From: Jatrophihabitans cynanchi
GTDB lineage: Bacteria > Actinomycetota > Actinomycetes > Mycobacteriales > Jatrophihabitantaceae
Length of the DNA stretch: 64,000 bases
Reading direction: 5' to 3'
Assembly: GCF_027247405.1 (NCBI RefSeq)
Contig: NZ_CP097463.1
Span: 620,001-684,000 of the forward strand
The notes under the pieces are model-generated. The model saw only the letters and a program-made list of their open reading frames with translations, was not told where the DNA came from and made no database searches. Shown one piece after another: positions 1-7,733 of the stretch. The translations under genes were made by a program, and so were the position numbers. Position 1 is the stretch's first letter. Every line of letters starts with the position of its first letter.

Positions 1-1
1 C

Positions 2-1093
2 GACAGCGGCAACGAGAACGACGTCACGAACGAGAACGACGTCACGAACGAGAACGGCAACGACACCGACGTCAAGGACGACAACGACACCGACGTCAAG
101 GACGACAACGACACCGACGTCAAGGACGACAACGACACCGACGTCAAGGACGACAACGACACCGACGTCAAGGACGACAACGACACCGACGTCAAGGACG
201 ACAACGACACCGACACCGACGTCACGAACGACACCGACACCGACGTCACGAACGACACCGACACCGACGTCACGAACGACACCGACACCGACACCGCGGA
301 GAACGCCGGCCTGCCCAATCCCGAGAAGCTGCGGGAGCGGATCCAGTTGCACAAGCAGGCCAGCGCGATCCTGGCTCGTGGCCTCGGTGCGGATGTGTCG
401 TCCGGCGACAGGGAGCGCATCGTCCGCGCCGCGCTCGACGTTCTCGCGACCGATCCGTGGTTCGAGGCGTTTCGCTTCCTGCAGTTCGACGAGCTCGTCC
501 CGTTCGTCCGCGACCGCCGCGAGGCGATCGAAAGGGCGCTGGCAGCCGTTCTGAAGAAGTCGAAAGCGAAGGCGAAGGGCAAGGGACAGGAATCGGAGTC
601 CGACGACACTGAGGGCAGCGAGGACGCGAGCGGCGAGGACAGTGTGGTGCACCTGGAGAGCGGCCTGCTACACCGCGACGACGACGCGCCGGTCACCGGA
701 ATCGTCGACACCGCCGCCAGCTCGGCACCGGATCAGGGCGCGGGCTGGGAGAGCTTTGCCGTGGGCACCGACTTCACCATTCGGATGAGCTCGCATGACG
801 AAGACGAGACCGAGGAGTCCGAGGATGCCGGGCTGCTCGCCGAGTCCGAGGCACTGTTCTCGGGCGAGATCATGGTCCGGGCGGGCCGGATCGAGCGGAT
901 GGTCAACACCGGTGATCGCTCCAAGCCGTCCGAGGAGCAGATGGCCGACTTCTTGCGGCAGCTCGAGGACGCAGGCATGAGCCTGGAGTTCGACCTGGAA
1001 GGCTTCGCCGGCGTGGCCGACCAGACCGGCGCGCAGATCCTCATGGAGCACGAGGCCGACGAGGCCGAGGCGAGCCAAGACGCGAAGGCCTAG
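2..1093 (+). CDS. Acidic repeat protein of unknown function (5' end outside window)
   Basis: The frame is open from the first bases of the window, so the N-terminus is missing. The visible N-terminal part is almost pure Asp/Asn/Thr/Val/Lys: two ENDVTN units, six DTDVKDDN units and three DTDTDVTN units. After that comes a conventional soluble-looking part (from about position 300) with the segments LPNPEKLRERIQ and FEAFRFLQFDELVPF, a basic Lys/Ala/Gly patch (KKSKAKAKGKG), and an acidic C-terminal half. I see no signal peptide or membrane segment in what is present. An internal TTG at 347 could be read as a start, but the open frame through the repeats makes a longer protein much more likely. 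The Asp-rich octads recall calcium-binding repeats but do not match a family I know. Convergent with the next gene, 35 bp apart. Confidence 0.6.
   Translation, partial: DSGNENDVTNENDVTNENGNDTDVKDDNDTDVKDDNDTDVKDDNDTDVKDDNDTDVKDDNDTDVKDDNDTDTDVTNDTDTDVTNDTDTDVTNDTDTDTAENAGLPNPEKLRERIQLHKQASAILARGLGADVSSGDRERIVRAALDVLATDPWFEAFRFLQFDELVPFVRDRREAIERALAAVLKKSKAKAKGKGQESESDDTEGSEDASGEDSVVHLESGLLHRDDDAPVTGIVDTAASSAPDQGAGWESFAVGTDFTIRMSSHDEDETEESEDAGLLAESEALFSGEIMVRAGRIERMVNTGDRSKPSEEQMADFLRQLEDAGMSLEFDLEGFAGVADQTGAQILMEHEADEAEASQDAKA
62..277 (+). repeat. Nine tandem 24-bp in-frame repeats (DTDVKDDN x6, DTDTDVTN x3)
   Basis: Six identical 24-bp units occupy 62-205 (each encodes DTDVKDDN) and three identical 24-bp units occupy 206-277 (DTDTDVTN). 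Two 18-bp ENDVTN units precede them at 14-49. The units follow each other without spacers and stay in frame, so this is a coding minisatellite. Identity at nucleotide level points to recent slippage or unequal crossing over. Confidence 0.95.
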
Positions 1094-1120
1094 ATGCGAA
1101 CGCCTAGACGCGAAGGCCTG
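1079..1120 (+). repeat. 14-bp tandem repeat across a stop codon (3 copies)
   Basis: Three near-identical 14-mers (GACGCGAAGGCCTA, GATGCGAACGCCTA, GACGCGAAGGCCTG) run from inside the end of the acidic protein gene through its TAG stop at 1091-1093 into the spacer. The duplication has moved or duplicated the end of the gene. Confidence 0.85.
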
Positions 1121-1128
1121 GCGGCGGC

Positions 1129-1893
1129 TTAGTCGTCCGCTTGCGGGCCGGCATCCGCCGGCGCCGGCTCGGTCTCGATGAGCACCGCGCGGTACGTCCG
1201 CCTGCGGAACACGACCGGTCGCGGCCCGGACTCCCCCGCTGACGCCAGAGGTTCGCTCACGTCGTTGCGGGTGAAGGTCTTGGGCCGGAAGGCGACGGTC
1301 CGCATACCGGACGGCGCCGGCTGCTCCTCCGGCGGACGGCTGGGCGCTAGCTTCCTCGGCCGGAACACGACCGGCTGCATCCACGACGGGCGCGCGCTGT
1401 CCGGATCGCTGTGGGCGGGCGCGCGATCGCGAGCGACGCCTGGTGCCGGATCGGTCGGTTCCGCGGGGCGCGGCGCGGGTGCGCTCGCGACGACCCGGGC
1501 GCCGCCGCCGAGCGCGTCGGCCGTCGGCTCGTCGGCCGTCGGTAGGTCGCCGGTCGGCTCGTCGCCCGTCGGCTCGTCGGCCGTCGGTAGGTCGGCGACC
1601 AGGTCGCCTGCGGTGAACTCGCCGGCCTCCGCCGCGTCCGGCGCAGCCGCCCTGTTCTCCTCGGGGGAGCCGAGACCGAGACTGCAGTCCTTGCCCATCG
1701 AGGTGACCGCGACCGTGCCGGCCACGTACGCGCAAAGCCAGTTGCCCGAGCCGTACAGCGCCAGCACGCGGGAATCGGCCGTAAGGATCTGCAGGTTCCC
1801 GTCGCCGATCCGGTAGCGCTCGCCCCGGGCATAGATCTCACGCGTCGTCGGCGCACCGGCGTCGTCGCGGGTGACCACGACGGCGATCGGCAT
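1129..1893 (-). CDS. Hypothetical protein with Pro/Asp repeat linker
   Basis: 254 residues, not recognised. The N-terminal ~75 residues (VVVTRDDAGAPTTREIYARG, then a short beta-rich stretch with GNWLCAYVAG) look like a small folded unit. After that comes a low-complexity linker built of PTADEPTGD-type units. The C-terminal part repeats a basic motif three times: WMQPVVFRPRKL, GMRTVAFRPKTF and PRPVVFRRRTY. The linker DNA contains a perfect 27-bp direct repeat (1523-1549 and 1568-1594). No signal peptide or membrane helix is evident. It is convergent with the acidic repeat gene and shares its taste for repeats, so the two may belong to one locus. Function unknown. Confidence 0.55.
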   Translation of the reverse strand: MPIAVVVTRDDAGAPTTREIYARGERYRIGDGNLQILTADSRVLALYGSGNWLCAYVAGTVAVTSMGKDCSLGLGSPEENRAAAPDAAEAGEFTAGDLVADLPTADEPTGDEPTGDLPTADEPTADALGGGARVVASAPAPRPAEPTDPAPGVARDRAPAHSDPDSARPSWMQPVVFRPRKLAPSRPPEEQPAPSGMRTVAFRPKTFTRNDVSEPLASAGESGPRPVVFRRRTYRAVLIETEPAPADAGPQADD

Positions 1894-1929
1894 GAGCGGA
1901 TGCTATCGGCATTTGCCGAGCTGCCGGCA

Positions 1930-2778
1930 TCAGGCGATCCAGGACGGCACGAGCCGAGCCAGCGCGGCCGGGTCGTTGAGCCCGCTGATCGCCGTGATGT
2001 GCCCGTGCCGCACCGTGAACGCCATGATCGAGAACGGTCGCCCGTCGACCGCGACCACGACACCGGGCAGACCGTTGACCACAGCGCGGTGGACGGCGGC
2101 GTGCGGGCGGGCGAACATGATCGCGCGCGAGGCGACCTGAACCGCGCCGCGCACCAACAGCTGGTCGGTGCGCAGTTCGATCTCCGGCGCCAGCAGCGCC
2201 ACCAGATCCTCCAGCCGGCCCGAGCGGGCAGCGGCGAAGAAGGCCGCCACGACCTCGCGGCCCGCCTCCGGTGTTTCGGGCCCGGCCCCGTCGACGCGGA
2301 TCCGGCGGCGTGCGCGGCTGGCCAGCATCCGGGTCGCCTCCGGCGTCCGACTCAGCACGTCCGCCACCGTCTCGAACGGGACGGCGAACAGGTCGTGCAG
2401 TACGAACGCAACCCGTTCGGCCGGGTTGAGTTCATCGAGCACCACGTGCAGCGCCAGGGCTACCGACTCGGCCAGCACCACCTCGCGCTCCGGGCTCGCT
2501 GCATCAGCCGGCTCCGGCAGCGGAAAGTGGATCTCCAGCGAGTCCTCGCGGCGCGCCGTGCGCGAACGCAGCAGGTCCAGGCAGACCCGTCCGGTCACCG
2601 TGGTCAGCCAGGCGTCGAGATTGTCGATGCCGTCGGCGCCGGCGCGGGCGAGCCGCAGCCAGGTCTCCTGCACCGCGTCGTCGGCATCTGCATGCGTGCC
2701 GAGCATCTTGGACGCCAGCGCGTGCAGGTAGCCGCGCCTGGCTTCGAAACTCTCAGCCAGCGCGTCGTCCTGGGTCAT
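1930..2778 (-). CDS. ECF sigma factor with SnoaL-like C-terminal domain (ECF41/SigJ type)
   Basis: 282 residues from an ATG at 2778, chosen because GCAGGAGGACCG stands directly before it; an upstream GTG at 2805 would add nine residues. Residues about 1-75 form region 2 (DADDAVQETWLRLARA) and 100-160 region 4 (LNPAERVAFVLHDLF and a helix-turn-helix). A linker with PLPEP sits between them. The C-terminal ~110 residues are a SnoaL/NTF2-like fold with NGLPG and an end motif SGLNDPAALARL. Sigma factors of this build (ECF41) use the attached domain, rather than an anti-sigma factor, to control activity, and usually sit beside genes for carboxymuconolactone decarboxylase, oxidoreductase or epimerase proteins. 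Here the divergent neighbour is exactly such a gene. Confidence 0.88.
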   Translation of the reverse strand: MTQDDALAESFEARRGYLHALASKMLGTHADADDAVQETWLRLARAGADGIDNLDAWLTTVTGRVCLDLLRSRTARREDSLEIHFPLPEPADAASPEREVVLAESVALALHVVLDELNPAERVAFVLHDLFAVPFETVADVLSRTPEATRMLASRARRRIRVDGAGPETPEAGREVVAAFFAAARSGRLEDLVALLAPEIELRTDQLLVRGAVQVASRAIMFARPHAAVHRAVVNGLPGVVVAVDGRPFSIMAFTVRHGHITAISGLNDPAALARLVPSWIA

Positions 2779-2845
2779 CGGTCCTCCTGCGCGTTGGTGA
2801 TTCACCCCTACGACGGGCCGCGCCGGCAGAACGCAACACGGACGT

Positions 2846-2872
2846 TGTTACACATCCGCCCGGCGCCGCGTC
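2846..2872 (+). promoter_or_regulatory. Putative ECF41-type promoter
   Basis: TGTTACA at 2846-2852 and CGTC at 2869-2872 with a 16-nt spacer. The ECF41 consensus, from memory, is TGTCACA-N16/17-CGTC. It lies 41 nt before the start of the carboxymuconolactone decarboxylase-like gene and in the spacer shared with the sigma factor gene. Confidence 0.65.
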
Positions 2873-2913
2873 GTTGTGCCGTACCCACCTGGACGAGACT
2901 AGGAGCGAACGAC

Positions 2914-3366
2914 ATGACTGCCAGAACCACCACCACGATCTCGCCGGACGTAATCACCGCGGTCCGGCACCTGTACAAGGCGATGTACGCGAGCGGCGTC
3001 GCCGCCAGCACCCTGGAACTGGTGCACCTGCGGGCCAGCCAGATCAACGGCTGCAGCGCGTGCCTCGACGCCGGAGTCGAGACAGCGCAGAAGGCCGGGG
3101 TGAGCGTCGAGAAGCTGCTTGCCACCAGTGGCTGGACCGAGTCGCCGCTGTTCACCGACGCCGAGAAGGCGGCTCTCGCGCTGACCGAAGCGGCCACCCG
3201 GCTCGCCGACAACCCGGGCGCGGTCACCGACGAAATCTGGGCTCAGGCGGCACAGCACTTCGACGACAACCAGCTCAACGGCATCGTGCTCATGCTCGCC
3301 ACGACCAACTTCTTCAACCGCATCAACACCACCCTGCGGGTGCCGGCCGGTACCCGCTGGGGTTGA
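2914..3366 (+). CDS. Carboxymuconolactone decarboxylase / AhpD-like protein
   Basis: 150 residues. ATG at 2914 has AGGAG about ten bases upstream. The AhpD-type core includes the redox pair in INGCSACLDAG (CxxC) followed by a conserved acidic/His-like region, then SPLFTDAEKAALALTEA and the C-terminal FFNRINTTLRVPAG typical of the family. Such proteins act as alkylhydroperoxidase-like thiol reductases; the substrate is not known here. The gene is divergent from the ECF41-type sigma gene and has a matching promoter motif, so it is the probable target of that sigma factor. Cytoplasmic. Confidence 0.88.
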   Translation: MTARTTTTISPDVITAVRHLYKAMYASGVAASTLELVHLRASQINGCSACLDAGVETAQKAGVSVEKLLATSGWTESPLFTDAEKAALALTEAATRLADNPGAVTDEIWAQAAQHFDDNQLNGIVLMLATTNFFNRINTTLRVPAGTRWG

Positions 3367-3502
3367 GCGCCCCGAGCACCCCCGTGGTTGCCACCGTGGC
3401 TGCAGCCAGGTCGCCGGCTGGGGCGACTGGCGGGGCCGTGCCCGCCGGTCCTCAGCACCGTCGGCGGGTGAGCGTCCGGCCCGGCGCTGCCGTGATGTCC
3501 AC

Positions 3503-3529
3503 GTTTAGCGATCTTGGGTCGGCGGGTAC
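3503..3529 (+). promoter_or_regulatory. Putative SigF/SigB-type stress promoter
   Basis: GTTT at 3503-3506 and GGGTAC at 3524-3529 with a 17-nt spacer. This matches the GTTT-N15-17-GGGTA form used by group 3 stress sigma factors of actinobacteria. It lies 48 nt upstream of the DUF1206 gene. Confidence 0.6.
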
Positions 3530-3577
3530 CCCGATGGGAAGCGGCGGCTGGGGCGGCCGCGTGATCGAGGAGCGACG

Positions 3578-4384
3578 ATGACCGCAACGCTGACCGCACG
3601 GGGAGCAGCCCGCAGTGATCCGATGAAGCGGCTCGCCCGGCTCGGCCTGGCCGCTCGCGCCGCCATCTACCTGCTCATCGGGATCCTGGCGATCGCCCTC
3701 GCGCTGGGCTCGCCGCGCGGGGAGGCGGACCAGCGCGGCGCACTGCAGGCGCTCACCCGGCACACCGGTGGCACCGCCCTGGTCTGGGTGATTGCGGTCG
3801 GTCTGGCCGCCTATGCGCTGTGGCGGTTCTCCGAGGCTGCGTTCGGTGTCGTCGGGGAGGGCAACAAGGCCGTGCCGCGCCTGCAGTCGTTCGCGCGCGG
3901 CGTGATCTACACGTTCTTCGCCGTCAGCGCGTTCACGCTCCTGCTGCAGAACTCCTCCAGCAGCCAGGCCGGCCAGCAGGCGGAGTTCACGGCCAAGACG
4001 ATGCGGCACACCGGCGGCCGGTGGGCCGTCGGAATCGTCGGGGCTGTCGTGGTGATCTGCGGGCTCGTGCTGGTGTGGCAGGGGCTGACCCGTAGCTTCG
4101 AGAAGTACCTGAACCTCGGCCAGATGAGCCCGCGCACGCGCCGGGTGGTCGAGTTCCTGGGGGTGTTCGGCACGGCCGCCCGCGGCGCGGTGTTCGCGCT
4201 CGCCGGTGCCCTGGTGATCGTCGCGGCGGTCCAGTACGACCCGCGGAAGGCCACCGGCCTGGACGGCGCGCTACGGCAATTGGCGGACTCGTCGTCCTGG
4301 TCCTGGCTGCTGTATCTCATCGCCGCCGGCCTGGTCGTGTTCGGCATCTACGGTTTCGCCGAGGCGAAGTGGCGCAGGACCTGA
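3578..4384 (+). CDS. DUF1206 integral membrane protein
   Basis: 268 residues made of three repeats of two membrane helices each, the pattern of DUF1206. The repeats begin near LARLGLAARAAIYLLIGIL, LQSFARGVIYTFFAVSAF and FLGVFGTAARGAVFALAGAL, each with an Arg before the first helix. Start ATG 3578 has GAGGAG at good distance. The family function is unknown; members are often stress-induced in actinobacteria. Next gene starts one base after the stop, so DUF1206 and PAP2 are probably translated together. The SigF-like promoter just upstream suggests control by general stress. Confidence 0.87.
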   Translation: MTATLTARGAARSDPMKRLARLGLAARAAIYLLIGILAIALALGSPRGEADQRGALQALTRHTGGTALVWVIAVGLAAYALWRFSEAAFGVVGEGNKAVPRLQSFARGVIYTFFAVSAFTLLLQNSSSSQAGQQAEFTAKTMRHTGGRWAVGIVGAVVVICGLVLVWQGLTRSFEKYLNLGQMSPRTRRVVEFLGVFGTAARGAVFALAGALVIVAAVQYDPRKATGLDGALRQLADSSSWSWLLYLIAAGLVVFGIYGFAEAKWRRT

Positions 4385-4385
4385 C

Positions 4386-5201
4386 ATGGCGGCGTCCGTC
4401 GCCGCCCGACCCGCACCGGTGCGCGGCGAGGCTGCAGACCGCGTTCGGACGGGCGGCGTGTTGGCCCGGCTCCTGTCGGTTGCGGTTCTGCTATGGGCCG
4501 CGCTCTGCGGCATCGGCTACCTGCTGACGCACGCACTGCGAGCCACGTCGTTCGAACGCCTCGACGGCGCGACCGATCGCTGGCTGGCGCGCCATCGCAG
4601 CGCGCCGTGGAACGCCGTCACCCACTGGCTGACCTACGCTGCCGAGACGATCACGGTGCTGGCCGCCGGGCTGATCGTGTTGGTGACGCTGCGGCTGTAC
4701 CTGCACCGATGGCGCGAGTCGCTGTTCCTTCTCGCCGCACTCGCCGGCGAGGTCACGATCTTCCTGTGCACGACGCTCATCATCGACCGCGACCGTCCCA
4801 CCGTCACGCACCTCGACGATGCGCCGCCGACGTCGAGCTTCCCATCCGGTCATACGGCGGCGGCCATCTGCCTCTACGGGGCCGTTGCGATCATCGCCGT
4901 GCGCACGAGCAGGCGAGCCTGGCTCCGGACGGTGGCCGTGCTGGCCGCGGTGCTCGTCCCCTCCTGCGTCGCGTTCGCGCGGCTGTACCGGGGCATGCAC
5001 TACCCCAGCGACGTGATCGGCGGCGCGGTGCTCTCACTCGGTTGGCTCGCTGCGATCTGGCTCATCCTGCTGCGGCCGGGGCGAGCCGAGAGCCCGGTGC
5101 ACCCCGAGAGCCCGGCGTACCAGGAGAGCAGGGCGCACCAGGAGAGCACGGTGCACCAGGAGAGCACGGTGCACCAACTCGACGGCGACACCGGACGCTG
5201 A
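4386..5201 (+). CDS. PAP2-family membrane phosphatase with repeat tail
   Basis: 271 residues, about six membrane helices. The acid-phosphatase signature is present: IDRDRP (133-138), SFPSGHT (151-157) and YRGMHYPSD (201-209), giving the catalytic His pair and Ser/Arg set. The Lys that normally opens the first motif is not in its usual place. Likely substrates are phosphatidic acid, undecaprenyl pyrophosphate or related lipid phosphates on the outer face of the membrane. The C-terminal tail (about 234-265) is a run of six-residue units such as ESTVHQ, coded by 18-bp DNA repeats. Translationally coupled to the DUF1206 gene. Confidence 0.87.
   Translation: MAASVAARPAPVRGEAADRVRTGGVLARLLSVAVLLWAALCGIGYLLTHALRATSFERLDGATDRWLARHRSAPWNAVTHWLTYAAETITVLAAGLIVLVTLRLYLHRWRESLFLLAALAGEVTIFLCTTLIIDRDRPTVTHLDDAPPTSSFPSGHTAAAICLYGAVAIIAVRTSRRAWLRTVAVLAAVLVPSCVAFARLYRGMHYPSDVIGGAVLSLGWLAAIWLILLRPGRAESPVHPESPAYQESRAHQESTVHQESTVHQLDGDTGR
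5089..5178 (+). repeat. 18-bp tandem repeats encoding the PAP2 tail
   Basis: Five units of about 18 bp (type GAGAGCACGGTGCACCAG) follow one another at the 3' end of the PAP2 gene. The last two are identical. They encode ES(P/T/R)xHQ-type units, a charged cytoplasmic or outside tail with no obvious catalytic role. Confidence 0.85.
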
Positions 5202-5249
5202 GCGGGGCGTGCTGCGCGCATGCGTATCGCCCACCGGATGAGGCCCTCG

Positions 5250-6854
5250 CTACGCGCGGCGCCGCGCCCGGTCCCGCAGTGCGCGCCCGTCCGGGTCGTA
5301 CATGAAGCGGTAGACCGGAACCGCCCACAGCCGGTGCCGGCGCGGCAGCCGTTCGGGCGAGTGGGGACGGAGCCGGCCGGGCGGCCGGGGACCGCGACGA
5401 CCGGCGTCGTGCCAGTCCTGCAGGTCCTGGGCCCTCGCGCGCATCGTCCGATATCCCAGCAGCGGATCGAGGATGGCGCTGGTGGCCACACCGTCGTCCA
5501 GTTCGAGGTGCTCGCGCCACAACCTCAACCGCAGGTCGCGAGCGAAGACTCGCGCTCGGTCACCCAGCCCGGCCGGGTCCCTCGGTTCGCGTTCGTCACG
5601 GGTGGCGTCGAGGACCGCGCAGGACAGCTCGCTGTCGTGCGTCCAGGACCGCCGGTTGAGGTTGTCCGAGCCGATCATCGCCCAGACGTCGTCGATGACC
5701 ACCGCCTTGGCGTGGACGTACACCGGGACGCCCTCGGGGTTCTCGACGTCGTAGATCGCGAATCGCTCGCCGCCGGCGCGCCGGCAGACCGCGATCGCCT
5801 CTTCCCGGCCGACCAGGCTGGGCCAGCGCGACGCTCCCTCCTTGTCGGGAAATCGCGGGACGACGGCGATGACGTGCAGGTCGGGGTTGGCGGTGAGCGC
5901 GTCGGCAAGCAGGTCCGCGACGAACGGCGCCCAGAGGTACTGGTCCTCGATGTAGATCAGCCTGCGCGCACGGGCGAACGCCTTGCGGTACGCGTGGGCG
6001 ATGCTGCGCTCCCCCAGCGGCGCGAACGGGTACCGGCGCAGGCGAGCGGGGTAGGTGCGCAGCACCTGGACGGCGTGAGTGCCGGCCTGTGCCGGCTCGG
6101 GCTCGACCTCGGGCAGCTCACGTCCGACGAGCTTGCCGGCGTGGTAGGCCCGGTCGATCAGCATGCGCACCGGACTCGAGACGTCGAGTACCGTGCTGCC
6201 GTACCACCGCTCCCGGAAGGTGTGCTCGATGTCCGCGACCGCCGGGCCACGAACCGAGGCCTGCACATCGTGCCAGGGCGGCCGCTCGCCGTATGCCGCC
6301 GGGAACTCCATGGGCTGGGGATCGCCCTGATGCTGCCCGCCGTCGTTGCGGCTGCGGCCGAGATCGATGCCGCCGAAGAAGGCGACGTCGAGTTGCGGAC
6401 GGCCGGGGCAGCGGATCACGACGAACTTCTGGTGGTGCGATCCGGCCCGCCGGGTCCGGGAGTCGAGCAGCACCTCGCCCCCGGCGTCGGAGAGCGCGCG
6501 GGCCAGGTCGGCGTTCTCGCCCTCGCTCTGGTCGAGCCAGCCGGGCTGGGAGCGCCAGATCAGCCCGAACACCTGGACGCCCCGCGCGGCCAACTCGCCG
6601 AAGACCTCGCCGACGGACGTCCCGGGGCCGTCGAGCAACTCCTCGATGTCGCCGCGGAAATCGGCGAAGTACACCTGGTCGCCCGCGCGCAAGCGACGCA
6701 GCGCGGCCAGCAGTGCTGGGAAGTACTCGGCTCCGTCGACCAGCGGTTGGACCGCGTTTCCCGTCGACCAACCGCGGATGTCCGACGCGGGGTTGCCACG
6801 TTCTCGCTCGGTGAGGAACCACCGCTGGACGCTGGGATCCTCGGCGGTCGGCAC
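5250..6854 (-). CDS. Phospholipase D-like (HKD) protein
   Basis: 534 residues, no signal peptide. Two HKD-type halves: the first has GSHHQKFVVI (H141, K143) but lacks the Asp at the fifth place after Lys. The second is complete, VHAKAVVIDD followed by GSDNLNRRSW. The family hydrolyses or transfers phosphodiester bonds of phospholipids such as cardiolipin precursors; the true substrate cannot be told. It lies between two PAP2 phosphatases and is divergent from the second, which suggests a local set for membrane lipid turnover. Confidence 0.87.
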   Translation of the reverse strand: MPTAEDPSVQRWFLTERERGNPASDIRGWSTGNAVQPLVDGAEYFPALLAALRRLRAGDQVYFADFRGDIEELLDGPGTSVGEVFGELAARGVQVFGLIWRSQPGWLDQSEGENADLARALSDAGGEVLLDSRTRRAGSHHQKFVVIRCPGRPQLDVAFFGGIDLGRSRNDGGQHQGDPQPMEFPAAYGERPPWHDVQASVRGPAVADIEHTFRERWYGSTVLDVSSPVRMLIDRAYHAGKLVGRELPEVEPEPAQAGTHAVQVLRTYPARLRRYPFAPLGERSIAHAYRKAFARARRLIYIEDQYLWAPFVADLLADALTANPDLHVIAVVPRFPDKEGASRWPSLVGREEAIAVCRRAGGERFAIYDVENPEGVPVYVHAKAVVIDDVWAMIGSDNLNRRSWTHDSELSCAVLDATRDEREPRDPAGLGDRARVFARDLRLRLWREHLELDDGVATSAILDPLLGYRTMRARAQDLQDWHDAGRRGPRPPGRLRPHSPERLPRRHRLWAVPVYRFMYDPDGRALRDRARRRA

Positions 6855-6891
6855 AGCAGCCAGTCTGGCCTGACGAGCTCACGGCGTCTAC

Positions 6892-7656
6892 GTGCGGGTG
6901 CAACCGGCGATGCGTGACGCGAACACGATGGACGAAGGTCGGGCCGGCCGGCGCTTCGGCGCCCGCTCGCTGCTCGCGTTCGCGGCTGTCCTGATCCTCG
7001 CCGTGCCGTTCTCGCTGCTCGTGCTGCTCGTGAGAGCGAAGTCGGATCCGTTGCTGCACCTGGACCACGACACAGCCGACTCACTGCACGGGTTCGCCGT
7101 GGACCATCCGACGTTCACGTCGGCCATGCGGGTCATCAGTCACGTGGGGTCAACGACCGGTTGGTGGATCGTGCTCACGCCCGTGTTCCTGTGGCTGGTG
7201 TGGCGGCGACTGCCGCGGCTTGCCGCGTTCCTCGCCGTCACCGCGCTGGGCAGCTCGCTGCTCAACCGGCTCGTCAAGACCCTGGTCGACCGCGCGCGGC
7301 CCCATCTGGTGGATCCGGTTGCGGCCGCCGCCGGCAAGTCGTTCCCGAGCGGGCACGCGCAGTCCGCGACGGTCGGGTGCGGCATCCTGGTGTTGATCTT
7401 CTTGCCGGTCGTGGCGCCGCGAGCGCGCGCCTGGCTCCCTGTTGCGGCCGCCGTGATCGTCGGGCTGATCGGGTTCTCGCGTATCGCTCTCGGGGTCCAT
7501 TACCTCTCGGACGTGGTGGGCGGGGTCGTCATCGGTGTTGCCTGGCTGCTCGCCATGACGGCTGCCTTCTCCGCGTGGCGCCGGGACGAACACAAGCCTC
7601 CGGTGCATCCGACCGAGGGCCTGGAACCCGAACAGCGCGACCGGCTCACGCCCTGA
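6892..7656 (+). CDS. PAP2-family membrane phosphatase
   Basis: 254 residues with about six membrane helices. Full signature: KTLVDRARPHL, SFPSGHAQS and SRIALGVHYLSD. Unlike the upstream PAP2 protein it keeps the Lys of the first motif, so it is the more typical enzyme, of the undecaprenyl-diphosphate/phosphatidate phosphatase type. The annotated start is a GTG at 6892; ATG codons at 6910 and 6928 are equally possible, as none has a strong ribosome site. Divergent from the phospholipase D-like gene with 37 bp between. Confidence 0.88.
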   Translation: MRVQPAMRDANTMDEGRAGRRFGARSLLAFAAVLILAVPFSLLVLLVRAKSDPLLHLDHDTADSLHGFAVDHPTFTSAMRVISHVGSTTGWWIVLTPVFLWLVWRRLPRLAAFLAVTALGSSLLNRLVKTLVDRARPHLVDPVAAAAGKSFPSGHAQSATVGCGILVLIFLPVVAPRARAWLPVAAAVIVGLIGFSRIALGVHYLSDVVGGVVIGVAWLLAMTAAFSAWRRDEHKPPVHPTEGLEPEQRDRLTP

Positions 7657-7733
7657 CGCGGTGACCTAGTGCCGTGTGCATCAGGGACGCCCGGCCCGTC
7701 CGCGACACCGCGGGAGCGCCCTAGCATCCGGGA

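Noticed and set aside
62-277. CRISPR array
   Set aside because: The 24-bp units follow each other without spacers and are in frame within a coding sequence.
1900-3366. 488-codon plus-strand frame joined to the AhpD-like protein
   Set aside because: Only the part from ATG 2914 has family similarity; the rest is antisense to the sigma factor gene.
5220-6917. 565-codon open frame opposite the phospholipase D-like gene
   Set aside because: Shadow frame; the minus-strand gene has clear HKD motifs.
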